NCBI GenBank assembly: GCA_017861365.1
Contig: JAGFXR010000004.1
Location: 1 to 64,000 of the forward strand
DNA length: 64,000 nt
From: Oscillospiraceae bacterium
Lineage (GTDB): Bacteria > Bacillota > Clostridia > Oscillospirales > Oscillospiraceae
Direction: 5' to 3'
The notes beneath the pieces are model-generated. The model worked only from the letters and a program-made list of their open reading frames with translations. It was not told where the DNA came from and did not search any database. Of the stretch, positions 1 through 8,169 are shown piece after piece. The position numbers and the translations under genes were made by a program. Numbering within the stretch: position 1 is the first letter of the stretch; the number at the start of each line of letters is the position of its first letter.

Positions 1-49
1 GCATAAAAAATCCTTCCCATGCGAATCGCATGGGAAGGATTTTTTATGC
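1..49. terminator. Bidirectional palindromic terminator
   Basis: A perfect 24-base inverted repeat with a single central base. The arms include the GC-rich core CCTTCCCATGCG, and an A-run on one side and a T-run on the other make it an intrinsic terminator in both directions. It ends the minus-strand transcript of the coaD group. Confidence 0.85.
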
Positions 50-89
50 TGTATGATCTGTGCGCCAGAGTGGAGGGACCGCACCAGAA

Positions 90-626
90 TCACCCTTCCT
101 CTTCCTCCGCAGCATCATAAAAAGCGCGTTTTGCCTGCCCCGCGGCAGCAATAGCCGTCCCGGATGCGGCGGAGCGGAACCGGCTTCTGGCCTGCTTGAG
201 CTCCTCGCTCACCTCGGCAACCGCCTCTTCGGTGCGACGCAGCGCGTCATCACAATACTCATTGGCCGCACGGCGCAATTCGCGGCTGCGCTCCTCCGCC
301 AGCTGAATCATATCATTGCTTTTTTTCCGCACCTGCAGCAGAACCTCATTGTTGTCCGTCAGGCGCTTAGCCTCTTCCTCCGCCTGACGGCGGATCAACT
401 CGGCTTCCCGCTTAGCGGTATCAACATATTCCTTCCGCGCATTCATCAGCTTCTGCGCTTCTTTCATATCAATCGGAAAACGGCCCCGGATTTCATCCAG
501 CATATCCAGAACCCTGTCCCGTTCCACGATACATTTGTCACTGCTCAACGGCGCGTTTTTCGCTTCATCCACCATTTCAAACAGCGCGTCCAATAAGTCC
601 TCAATGCTGTTGCTTTGATTGTTCAT
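90..626 (-). CDS. Coiled-coil protein of unknown function downstream of coaD
   Basis: This is a 178-residue soluble protein with no enzyme motif I recognise. Residues about 55-150 are very rich in E, K, R and A in a heptad-like pattern (for example AKREAELIRRQAEEEAKRL), so a long helical coiled coil is likely, resembling ATP synthase subunit b or DivIVA-type proteins only in composition. The ATG overlaps the coaD stop by four bases, and a GGAGGGGG ribosome site lies upstream, so it is translationally coupled to coaD. There is no signal peptide or membrane segment. A scaffold or envelope-associated role would be a guess. The coding call is firm; the function is unknown. Confidence 0.8.
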   Translation of the reverse strand: MNNQSNSIEDLLDALFEMVDEAKNAPLSSDKCIVERDRVLDMLDEIRGRFPIDMKEAQKLMNARKEYVDTAKREAELIRRQAEEEAKRLTDNNEVLLQVRKKSNDMIQLAEERSRELRRAANEYCDDALRRTEEAVAEVSEELKQARSRFRSAASGTAIAAAGQAKRAFYDAAEEEEG

Positions 627-1129
627 TCCGCTGCCCCCTCCTGTTTTTCTTCCGTCTCTGTCTTCAGTTTGACATCCTTAATGATTTCCCTTGGGAGAAA
701 ATCGGTTAAATCAACGCCGTAACGCGCCATTTCTTTTACCACGCTGGAACTCAAATATGTATACTTCGGGCTGGATGGTAAAAAAACCGTATCCAGGTTT
801 GGGTACAGCTTGCTATTGATGATCGCCATCTGAACCTCCTGCTCATAGTCCGACATGGCCCTAAGCCCCTTCACCAGCACCTTGGCCTTCTTCTTTTTCG
901 CGTAGGAAGCCAGCAGCTCCGTGGAGTAATCCACCTCCACGTTGGCAAGCCCCGACGCCACGCGGCGGATCAGCTCAACCCGCTCCTCAGGCTCAAAAAG
1001 CCCCTTCTTACCGGAATTAACCAAGACACAGACAATCACTTTATCAAAAATGGCGGATGCCCGTTTGATAATATTCAAATGACCCAAAGTAACAGGATCA
1101 AAGCTGCCCGGGTAAATGGCGATTCTCAT
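623..1129 (-). CDS. coaD: Phosphopantetheine adenylyltransferase
   Basis: CoaD transfers AMP from ATP to 4'-phosphopantetheine, the penultimate step of coenzyme A synthesis in the cytosol. The 168-residue product has the nucleotidyltransferase N-terminus YPGSFDPVTLGH, with the TxGH form of the HxGH motif, and the C-terminal motif YLSSSVVKE, matching the ISSTxxR region. The length is normal for the family. I chose ATG at 1129 because GAGGAG lies eight bases upstream and the protein then begins MRIAIYPGSFDP; an upstream TTG would add five unneeded residues. It sits between rsmD and the coiled-coil gene in one minus-strand operon. rsmD-coaD adjacency is common in Firmicutes. Confidence 0.97.
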   Translation of the reverse strand: MRIAIYPGSFDPVTLGHLNIIKRASAIFDKVIVCVLVNSGKKGLFEPEERVELIRRVASGLANVEVDYSTELLASYAKKKKAKVLVKGLRAMSDYEQEVQMAIINSKLYPNLDTVFLPSSPKYTYLSSSVVKEMARYGVDLTDFLPREIIKDVKLKTETEEKQEGAAE

Positions 1130-1144
1130 TTTGACACTCCTCAA

Positions 1145-1690
1145 TTATACCGAACGGGTGTATTTCGTCAGCTTAATTTTTCCGTAACGGTATTCCTTTT
1201 CTTTTCCGTAAGGGGGAGCCATCACAGGCAGCTGCTTCTCCACAGGGCTCTCACAAATAATTATACCATTCTCGGTCATAATGTCAATTCCCTGAACCAA
1301 ATCAAGGGCTTTTTCCAAAAAAGGGCTTTGATAGGGCGGATCAAGGAACATCAGGTCGAATTTTTCCCGGCAGACGGATAAAAAGGCCGAAAAGTCAATC
1401 TGCCGCACCAGCGCGCGGTCTGAAAGGCCGGTGAGCTGCAGATTTTCACGAATCAGCGAAACTGACTCTGTCCGGGTATCGATAAAGGTACAATGAGCCG
1501 CTCCCCTTGAGAGGGCCTCAATGCCCAGCTGGCCTGTTCCTGAAAATAAATCCAGCACCCGCCGTCCCTCGATGTCAAACTGGATGATGCTGAACAGGGC
1601 TTCCTTAACGCGGTCAGTGGTGGGGCGGGTGTCAGCTCCCTGCAGCTCCTTGAGCCTGCGGCCTCTGGCAGTACCCGTAATCACTCTCAT
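1145..1690 (-). CDS. rsmD: 16S rRNA (guanine(966)-N(2))-methyltransferase
   Basis: RsmD methylates G966 of 16S rRNA in the assembled small subunit using S-adenosylmethionine. The 181-residue protein has the start MRVITGTARGRRL typical of the family, the SAM-binding motif VLDLFSGTGQLGIEALSRG at residues about 45-63, and the catalytic DPPY tetrad in FDLMFLDPPYQSPF near residue 118. Its start codon overlaps the end of uvrC by four bases, so translation is probably coupled. coaD follows after 15 bases. Confidence 0.96.
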   Translation of the reverse strand: MRVITGTARGRRLKELQGADTRPTTDRVKEALFSIIQFDIEGRRVLDLFSGTGQLGIEALSRGAAHCTFIDTRTESVSLIRENLQLTGLSDRALVRQIDFSAFLSVCREKFDLMFLDPPYQSPFLEKALDLVQGIDIMTENGIIICESPVEKQLPVMAPPYGKEKEYRYGKIKLTKYTRSV

Positions 1691-3522
1691 GAGGGTTCCT
1701 CCTTATTGTTGTGAAAATAGTCATAGACTGCCCGTGCGGTATGCTGCGGCACTACCTCGGCAAGCTGCTCGAGCGCGGCCTCCCGAATACGCTTGATGCT
1801 CTTAAACTGCTTGAGCAGCGCCGCCTTTCGGATATCTCCGACGCCGGGTATCTCGTCCAGCACCGAGCCGTAGCTGTTTTTGGTATGCTGTGCCCGGTGA
1901 AATTCAATGGCAAAACGGTGAGTTTCCTCCTGAATCCGCCCCACCATGGAAAAAATAGCTTGATTCTGCTGAATTCCGATTTCCTCTCCCTGCGCTGTCA
2001 CCAGGGCGCGGGTGCGGTGCCGGTCATCCTTGACCATGCCAAAGGCCGGAATCGTCAGCCCAAGGGCATTTACCGCGTTCACAGCAATCTTAGTATGTCC
2101 AAGACCACCGTCAATCAAAAGCAGGTCAGGCAGGACAGAAAACTTCTCATCCCCGTCCAGGTAACGGCGGAAGCGGCGGGTCAGCACCTCCTCCATGGAC
2201 GCGTAATCGTTGGGTCCCTCCTGATTTTTAATTTTAAAATGACGGTAGTCCCGCTTTCTGGGTCTTCCATTTTCAAACACGGTCATGGATGCCACAATGT
2301 CCGACGCGCCTGTGTTGGAGATGTCAAAGGCCTCAATCCGCACAGGAATATTCTTCAGGGCCAGCATCTTCCCAAATGCCTCCATCAGTTTGCTTTGCCG
2401 TTCCTCCCGTCCGGTGGCCCGTTCGACCTCCTCCTCGGCGTTGGTGGCCGCAAGACGGATTAAATCCGCCTTTGCTCCCCGCTGGGGCGTAACCAGCGTC
2501 ACCCGGTATCCCGCCTGCTCGGAGAACAGACGGGTCAGGGGAACCTCTTCCTCCAGTTCGCAGGGCAGAAGAATCTGCCGGGGAAAATGCGCCCGTCCCT
2601 CGTAATATTGCTTTAACAGGGCGGCAATGCTCTCCTGGCCGTTCTCCTCCACGCCGTTTTCAAACAGCTCCCAATCCTTGGCCGCCAGCTCGCCTTCCAC
2701 ATAATGAAGGATCACAAAGCAGCTTTTTGCCGCGCCCCTGTGAAATCCGATGACGTCGGTGTCCGCCAGAGACCCGGAAACCACCTTCTGCCGCTTTCCT
2801 AAAAGCTCAATGGCCCTGTACCGGTCCCGGAGCGCCGCGGCGCGCTCAAACCGGAGCTCCTCCGCCGCCTGCTCCATTTCGGCCTGAAGCTCATCCCCTA
2901 CTTCGCGGAACTTGCCCTCCAGCAGCCGCACCGCCTGCTCGATGGCCTCCCGGTGGCGGCTCTGCTCCATGTCACGCCGACAGTAGCCGTCGCAGTTTCC
3001 CATATGAAAATTCAGGCATGGGCGCTCCCTGCCGATATCCCGGGGAAATTTTTTATGGCATTGGGGCAGCTTGAGCGCCGACAGCAGCGCGTCGATAATC
3101 CCCTGGGTGCTGCCCCGTCCTCCAAAGGGTCCGAAATATCTGGCTCCGTCATTGGCCGCTTTTTGGGCAATGGAGAACGTGGGATAACGTTCTTTTACGT
3201 TCAGTCGGATGTATGGGTATCCCTTGTCATCCTTCAGCAGGATGTTATAGTGCGGCATGTGCCGTTTGATCAGGGCGCATTCCAGCACCAGCGCTTCAAA
3301 TTCAGAGTCGGCTATGATCACCTCAAAGCGGTCGATCTGCCCGACCATGGCGCGGGTTTTTTCCGTATGTCCCGCCGAATCCTGAAAGTATTGGGAAACA
3401 CGGTTTTTCAACGCCTTCGCCTTGCCGATGTATATAACCTCATCCCCGGCGTCCCTCATGATATAGACCCCGGGCTTCAAGGGCAGGCTTCTGGCTTTTT
3501 CCTTTAGCTCGTCAAATGTCAT
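1687..3522 (-). CDS. uvrC: Excinuclease ABC subunit C
   Basis: UvrC makes both incisions around a DNA lesion in nucleotide excision repair with UvrA and UvrB. The 611-residue protein begins with a GIY-YIG domain (PGVYIM, then VIYIGKAKALKNRVSQYF, residues 15-50). It continues with a central UVR helix (EELRFERAAALRDR, near 220), the RNase H-like nuclease half (IEAFDISNTGASDIVASM), and a C-terminal helix-hairpin-helix pair (LDEIPGVGDIRKAALL). ATG at 3522 is chosen because CTGGAG lies about eight bases upstream; a TTG two codons earlier also opens the frame. It lies just downstream of the HPr gene's terminator and heads the rsmD-coaD run. Confidence 0.97.
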   Translation of the reverse strand: MTFDELKEKARSLPLKPGVYIMRDAGDEVIYIGKAKALKNRVSQYFQDSAGHTEKTRAMVGQIDRFEVIIADSEFEALVLECALIKRHMPHYNILLKDDKGYPYIRLNVKERYPTFSIAQKAANDGARYFGPFGGRGSTQGIIDALLSALKLPQCHKKFPRDIGRERPCLNFHMGNCDGYCRRDMEQSRHREAIEQAVRLLEGKFREVGDELQAEMEQAAEELRFERAAALRDRYRAIELLGKRQKVVSGSLADTDVIGFHRGAAKSCFVILHYVEGELAAKDWELFENGVEENGQESIAALLKQYYEGRAHFPRQILLPCELEEEVPLTRLFSEQAGYRVTLVTPQRGAKADLIRLAATNAEEEVERATGREERQSKLMEAFGKMLALKNIPVRIEAFDISNTGASDIVASMTVFENGRPRKRDYRHFKIKNQEGPNDYASMEEVLTRRFRRYLDGDEKFSVLPDLLLIDGGLGHTKIAVNAVNALGLTIPAFGMVKDDRHRTRALVTAQGEEIGIQQNQAIFSMVGRIQEETHRFAIEFHRAQHTKNSYGSVLDEIPGVGDIRKAALLKQFKSIKRIREAALEQLAEVVPQHTARAVYDYFHNNKEEPS

Positions 3523-3560
3523 AATCAATTCTCCAGTAAAATGGATCGTCCGGCATAATC

Positions 3561-3585
3561 AAAAAAGCGCCGCTGCAGCGGCGCT
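3561..3585 (-). terminator. Intrinsic terminator after HPr gene
   Basis: The 18-base perfect palindrome GCGCCGCTGCAGCGGCGC is followed on the minus strand by six T. It lies 17 bases past the HPr stop codon and separates that gene from uvrC. Confidence 0.85.
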
Positions 3586-3601
3586 CTTTCTCTCATGCTG
3601 G

Positions 3602-3865
3602 TTACTCGGAAAAATTGGTAGAAATAAGCTCCAACAGCGCATCGACTGCCTCTGTTTCGTCAGGACCGTCCGCAATCAGATTGATGGAAGAGCCCTTTAT
3701 GATTCCCAGAGAGAGCACACCCAGCAAGCTCTTGGCATTAACCCGGCGCTCCTCCTTCTCCACCCAAATGGAACTCTTGAATTCATTTGCCTTCTGAATA
3801 AAAAAGGTAGCCGGACGGGCATGCAGTCCAACCTGATTATTCACGACGACTTCTTTCATGTACAT
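3602..3865 (-). CDS. HPr family phosphocarrier protein
   Basis: This small cytosolic phosphocarrier (87 residues) relays phosphate from Enzyme I in the sugar phosphotransferase system and is a regulatory target of HPr kinase. The active-site histidine is in NNQVGLHARPA near residue 17, and the regulatory serine in NAKSLLGVLSLGI near residue 46, so both phosphorylation sites are present. The start is set by AGGAGG nine bases before ATG 3865; the next ATG, two codons on, is possible. It stands alone between mutS2 and uvrC with its own promoter and terminator, and no ptsI or permease is near. It could be ptsH itself or a Crh-like paralogue, but keeping the catalytic histidine argues against Crh. 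Confidence 0.93.
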   Translation of the reverse strand: MYMKEVVVNNQVGLHARPATFFIQKANEFKSSIWVEKEERRVNAKSLLGVLSLGIIKGSSINLIADGPDETEAVDALLELISTNFSE

Positions 3866-3907
3866 TCCTTTGACCCTCCTGTGAGAAAGTGTCATTCCTC
3901 TCTGTAA

Positions 3908-3936
3908 AGAATATCAAATTTCCCTGTAACCGTCAA
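3908..3936 (-). promoter_or_regulatory. Sigma-A promoter of HPr gene
   Basis: On the minus strand TTGACG and TATTCT are separated by 17 bases, placing the start site some 35 bases upstream of the AGGAGG of the HPr gene. Confidence 0.75.
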
Positions 3937-3999
3937 TATTATTTTGCGCCAAATTATCAAAATAACTACATAGTTCGCTGATAATTTTTTACTTTTCAA

Positions 4000-6369
4000 T
4001 TATTTCAATTCCACCACCGTAACGCCGTCCTCTCCTTCGCCATAAACGCCGGGCCGAAAGCTTTTCACATACTTGCTGCGTTTCAGGTGATCCCGCACCG
4101 CTTTGCGCAGCGCGCCCGTTCCTTTTCCGTGGATGACCACCACGGAATTGAGCTTTCCCAGCATTGCATTGTCCAGAAAAAGATCCACCGCTCCAATGGC
4201 CTCGTCGCTCATCATGCCTCTGAGATCCAGCTCCGGGGCCGCGCCTCTGATGCGAAGCTGATGCTCCGACCGCTGAGGGGGTTTCTTCGCCTGCTTTTTG
4301 GCTCCGCCCTCCACAACACGAACCTCCTCCTGACGGGCGGCGACCTTCATGATGCCGGCCTGAAGCTGCAGTGCCCCATCTCTGCCCACCAGCAGAACCG
4401 TCGCCTGTGTGCCGAGCTTCAGCAGCTCGACGGTATCGCCCTTCACCGCGGGACGGGTGGGCGGCGGAACCGGCCGCTCCTCCTTCGCCCCCAAGGCCGC
4501 CTCTGCCTCATTTAGGCGGCGGCGCAGGCCTGCCCGCTGGTCATTAACCGTCTGTGGGTCAGCCTCGGCGGCCTGCTGCGCGCGCATCCGGTTGAGCTCC
4601 TTAAACACCTCGTCGGCGGCGGCTCTGGCCTGCTCCAGAATGGCCCGTGCCTCCGCTTTGGCCCGCTCCGCCGCCTTGGCCCGCTCGGCCTCGATTTTGA
4701 CCCGGTATTCCCGCGCCGTCCCGGCGGCCTCTTCCATCTCCCGGCGCAGCTTCGCCGCCTCCCATTTCTCCTTCTCCAGGGCCTGCCGCTGCTCGTCCAG
4801 CCGGGTCAATACATCCTCAAAGCGGATATGCTCTGCGTCGACCCGCTCCGCAGCCTTCTGAATCACATATTTGGGCAGCCCAAGCCGCTCCGAAATCGCG
4901 AAGGCGTTGGATTTTCCCGGAATCCCGATCAGCAGACGATACGTAGGAGCCAGTGTCTCCACATTAAATTCACAGGAGGCGTTCTCCACGCCCTCCGTGG
5001 TCATGGCGTAGACCTTCAGCTCGGCGTAGTGGGTGGTGGCGGCCACCAGAGCCCCCACCTGCCTGGCGTCCTCAATGACCGCCGCGGCCAGCGCCGCCCC
5101 TTCAACGGGATCGGTGCCCGCGCCCAGCTCATCGAATAAAATCAGACTCTCGCCGTCCGCTTCCTTCAAAATACCCACGATGTTGGTCATGTGTGAGGAA
5201 AACGTGGACAGGGATTGGGCGATGGACTGCTCGTCTCCGATATCAGCCAGCACTCTGGAAAAGATGCGAACCCGGCTGTCGTCGGAGGCAGGAATATGCA
5301 GGCCGCACTGAGCCATCAGCGTCAGCAGGCCGATGGTTTTCAGTGTGACTGTTTTTCCGCCGGTATTGGGGCCTGTGATCACCAGCGTGTCGAAGCTGCC
5401 TCCCAGATAAAGATCATTTGCCACCGCCTTTTTTGGGTCCAGCAACGGGTGGCGGGCGCTTTTCAATAAAATCTGATCCCGGGAGACGCGGGGTGCCGCC
5501 GCCTTCATGGCGGAGGCGAGCTTTGCCCGGGCAAAGATACCGTCCAGAAGCACCAGGAGCATATAGTCCTGCAAAATATCGGCCTGAAAAGAGGCGGCCT
5601 CCGCAGACAGCTCCGCCAGAATCCGCTCGATCTCCTTTTTTTCCTTTGCCTGGAGCTCCCGAAGCTGATTGTTGGCCTGTACCACTCCCATTGGTTCGAT
5701 GAAAAAGGTGGAGCCCGAGCCGGAGACGTCGTGCACCAATCCGGGAATCTCGTTTTTATGCTCAGATTTTACCGGAACCACATACCGCTCCGCCCGCATG
5801 GTGATAATGGCCTCCTGCAAATATTTGGCCTGTGAGGAGGAGATCAGCTTGCTTAAAATCTCCCGCACCCTGCCGGCGGTAGCCCGCATGTGGCGGCGGA
5901 TATCCGCCAGCTCCGCGCTGGCGGCATCGGCGATTTCATCCTCTCCCACAATAGAATTTGTAATTTTATCCTCTAAAAAGCGATTCGCCTGAAGGGAACG
6001 GAACAGATGGTCAATGCAGGTGGGCTTATTTCCGTCTCCTACACCGTACTCTCTGGCGGTGCGGGCTGCTCTGAGCACGGCGGCGATGTCCAAAAGCTCC
6101 CGGGTGTTCAGGCTGCCTCCCCGATCCGCCCGCTGCAAGGCTGCCGCCACAGGGCGGATACCGGAAAAGCCCGGCGTGCCAAGGGAGTTGAGCATTAAAA
6201 CTGCCGCGGTGGTCTCCGCCAGACGGCGTTCCACCTCATGGGTATCTGTACTGGGGCGGAGGGACAGCGCGTTTTCCTTCCCCTCCTCCGTCACCGCCTG
6301 CTGGGAAAGCCGCTCCAATACCTTGGGCAGCTCCAGCGTCCGTATGGATTTTTCAAATAGGTCTGTCAT
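4000..6369 (-). CDS. mutS2: Endonuclease MutS2 / ribosome-splitting factor
   Basis: MutS2 is a MutS-core ATPase with a C-terminal Smr nuclease domain. In Firmicutes it has been tied to suppression of recombination and, more recently, to rescue of collided ribosomes. The 789-residue protein has Walker A TGPNTGGKTVTLKTIG near residue 335, Walker B LILFDELGAGTDP near 410, a long charged coiled coil from about 515 to 620, and the Smr domain from about 712 to the end (LDLRGMMSDEAIGAVD, then VIHGKGTGALRKAV). No mismatch-recognition domain I is present, as expected for MutS2. An AGGA site precedes ATG 6369. It is full length and intact. Confidence 0.97.
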   Translation of the reverse strand: MTDLFEKSIRTLELPKVLERLSQQAVTEEGKENALSLRPSTDTHEVERRLAETTAAVLMLNSLGTPGFSGIRPVAAALQRADRGGSLNTRELLDIAAVLRAARTAREYGVGDGNKPTCIDHLFRSLQANRFLEDKITNSIVGEDEIADAASAELADIRRHMRATAGRVREILSKLISSSQAKYLQEAIITMRAERYVVPVKSEHKNEIPGLVHDVSGSGSTFFIEPMGVVQANNQLRELQAKEKKEIERILAELSAEAASFQADILQDYMLLVLLDGIFARAKLASAMKAAAPRVSRDQILLKSARHPLLDPKKAVANDLYLGGSFDTLVITGPNTGGKTVTLKTIGLLTLMAQCGLHIPASDDSRVRIFSRVLADIGDEQSIAQSLSTFSSHMTNIVGILKEADGESLILFDELGAGTDPVEGAALAAAVIEDARQVGALVAATTHYAELKVYAMTTEGVENASCEFNVETLAPTYRLLIGIPGKSNAFAISERLGLPKYVIQKAAERVDAEHIRFEDVLTRLDEQRQALEKEKWEAAKLRREMEEAAGTAREYRVKIEAERAKAAERAKAEARAILEQARAAADEVFKELNRMRAQQAAEADPQTVNDQRAGLRRRLNEAEAALGAKEERPVPPPTRPAVKGDTVELLKLGTQATVLLVGRDGALQLQAGIMKVAARQEEVRVVEGGAKKQAKKPPQRSEHQLRIRGAAPELDLRGMMSDEAIGAVDLFLDNAMLGKLNSVVVIHGKGTGALRKAVRDHLKRSKYVKSFRPGVYGEGEDGVTVVELK

Positions 6370-6457
6370 GTCTTATGTTCCTGTCTCATTTCAATAGATT
6401 CTCCCGTCGAATCAGACGGCTCTGGTCAGTGTGTCAGTTTGCCCCGGAAGCCCCGCC

Positions 6458-7255
6458 TTATCCCAGCGCGACATCCAGAATCATCATCAGCAGAAAACCG
6501 CTCATAACACCCATGGTGCCCATGTCGTTATGCTCCCCAAGATGGGCCTCCGGTATGAGCTCCTCCACCACCACATACATCATCGCTCCCGCCGCAAAGG
6601 ACAGCATCCACGGCATGTATGGGGCGATGACCGCCGCAACCAAAACCGACAAAATTCCAAAAATGGGCTCCACGATACCGGACAAGCTTCCCATGACAAA
6701 GGACCGGAATGTACCCATGCCCTCCTGCCTCAGAGGAAGTGAGATGGCGGCTCCTTCAGGAAAGTTCTGAATACCGATGCCCAGCGCAAGTGCCAGCGCC
6801 GCGCTGTAAGACGCGGCATCCCCGCCGTGCTGGGCCGCCAGCGCAAAGGAGAGTCCCACCGCGATTCCCTCCGGGATATTATGCAGCGTGACCGCCAGAA
6901 CCAGAAGGGACGTGCGTTTCATGGAGCTGGCCGGCCCCTCCGTCTGATTGCTCTGGGGATGCAGATGCGGGATCAGTTTGTCCAGAGCCACCAAAAACGC
7001 AACGCCGAGAATAAACCCTCCCGACGCGGAAATCCAACCAATCTGCCCGTCCTTTTCCGCTTCCTCAATGGCGGGAATCAAAAGGCTCCACACCGAAGCC
7101 GCAATCATCACTCCGGCGGCAAACCCCAAAAATATCTTCTGAATTTGCGTGCTTACCGTTTTTCGAAACAGAAATACCATCGCCGCGCCCAGCGTTGTCA
7201 TCAGGAATGTAAATCCTGTTCCGCCTGTTGCCCATAACAGAGAATTACTCACCAT
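6458..7255 (-). CDS. ZIP family metal transporter
   Basis: A membrane protein of about 265 residues with eight predicted transmembrane helices, of the ZIP family that imports zinc and related divalent cations. The signature helices are visible: LAVTLHNIPEGIAVGLSF (helix 4) and ALGIGIQNFPEGAAISL (helix 5), with the metal-binding H/N-x-x-E-G pattern in each. The loop between helices 3 and 4 (LIPHLHPQSNQTEGP) is short and carries only two histidines. The start is uncertain between ATG 7255 and GTG 7252, since the AGAGG site is closer to ideal spacing for the GTG; a longer frame to 7300 lacks a ribosome site. It is downstream of nothing obvious and upstream of mutS2 by about 90 bases. Confidence 0.93.
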   Translation of the reverse strand: MVSNSLLWATGGTGFTFLMTTLGAAMVFLFRKTVSTQIQKIFLGFAAGVMIAASVWSLLIPAIEEAEKDGQIGWISASGGFILGVAFLVALDKLIPHLHPQSNQTEGPASSMKRTSLLVLAVTLHNIPEGIAVGLSFALAAQHGGDAASYSAALALALGIGIQNFPEGAAISLPLRQEGMGTFRSFVMGSLSGIVEPIFGILSVLVAAVIAPYMPWMLSFAAGAMMYVVVEELIPEAHLGEHNDMGTMGVMSGFLLMMILDVALG

Positions 7256-7400
7256 TTCACCTCTATTTCTATCTTCACAAATGCACAGCCCCCGTGCCAT
7301 TTAGTTTCATTTTATCCGCAAACGAGGCACAAATCAAGGGTCATGCCGAAATTACCCCACCTGCACGGGCCCGCCGGTATCTGTTTTGCCGCAAAAGGTC

Positions 7401-7428
7401 TTGCAATGCAGTGTATTTGTGCTATACT
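7401..7428 (+). promoter_or_regulatory. Sigma-A promoter of tetR operon
   Basis: TTGCAA and TATACT separated by 16 bases. The predicted start is near 7435, about 65 bases before the TetR start codon. Its likely start region carries the inverted repeat at 7439-7456. Confidence 0.65.
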
Positions 7429-7438
7429 TGCCTTATCA

Positions 7439-7456
7439 CGTGAGCGGATATTCACG
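7439..7456. promoter_or_regulatory. Possible TetR operator
   Basis: Inverted repeat CGTGA-8-TCACG, immediately downstream of the TetR promoter's -10 box. This is a usual place for autorepression by a TetR-family protein. The repeat is short, so chance is possible. Confidence 0.35.
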
Positions 7457-7500
7457 ACAGCTTCTGCCGGATACCCGCCCGAACAGCGGGAAGGTGCGGT

Positions 7501-8154
7501 ATGCTCAAAAAGCTCAGCGCGGAAAAGCAGCTGGAAATCCTGGAGATTGGGATTGCCGAATTTGCCGAACACGGCCCGGCGAAAGCAAACATCAACGTAA
7601 TTGCCCGGAACTCCGGCGTCAGCGTCGGGGTGCTCTATAAATACTATGAGAATAAGGATGCCTTGTTTCTCGCCTGCCTGCGCCACGCCCTGACCGCTTT
7701 AGAGCGCGTCATCAGCGAGGTATTCCAGAGCAGCGACAAGATGCTGGCTCGCACGGAAAAACTCATTCGCGCCCTTCAGCGCAGCGCGAAGGAACAGCCC
7801 TGCTATCATATTCTCTACCACGAAATCACTGCCGGAAGCTGCAGACAATATGCATCAGTTTTTGCCCGTGAAATCGAAGAAATTTCTGCCGCCGCCTATG
7901 GTGCGTTGATCACTCAGGCACAGGCCGAGGGTACGCTTCGGCAGGATATGGATCCCCGGATGTTCGCGTTTTTCTTTGATAATTTGCTCATGATGCTGCA
8001 ATTTTCCTATTGCTGCGATTACTACCGGGAGCGCTTTGAAATTTACTGCGGCAGAGACGCGCTCTCCGATGATGATAAGGTCGCCTCAGAGCTTCTGAAA
8101 TTCTTTGAATCCGCGTTTACCACAGAACGGTCGCAGATTCAGCATCAAAATTGA
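7501..8154 (+). CDS. TetR/AcrR family transcriptional regulator
   Basis: A 217-residue DNA-binding regulator. The N-terminal TetR helix-turn-helix is clear at residues about 10-55 (IAEFAEHGPAKANINVIA, then SGVSVGVLYKYYENKDAL). The remaining helical domain, which would bind the ligand, has no family-specific feature I can name. It is the first gene of a plus-strand run, with the sugar kinase gene 15 bases downstream, so it probably controls the kinase-aminotransferase-aldolase-GtrA operon and itself. A candidate operator lies in front of it. The ligand is unknown; an intermediate of the encoded pathway is the natural guess. Confidence 0.92.
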   Translation: MLKKLSAEKQLEILEIGIAEFAEHGPAKANINVIARNSGVSVGVLYKYYENKDALFLACLRHALTALERVISEVFQSSDKMLARTEKLIRALQRSAKEQPCYHILYHEITAGSCRQYASVFAREIEEISAAAYGALITQAQAEGTLRQDMDPRMFAFFFDNLLMMLQFSYCCDYYRERFEIYCGRDALSDDDKVASELLKFFESAFTTERSQIQHQN

Positions 8155-8169
8155 CGGGAGGGAGGCTTC

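Noticed and set aside
60-596. Open frame of 178 codons on the plus strand
   Set aside because: It mirrors the coiled-coil gene on the other strand, has no family features, and no ribosome site.
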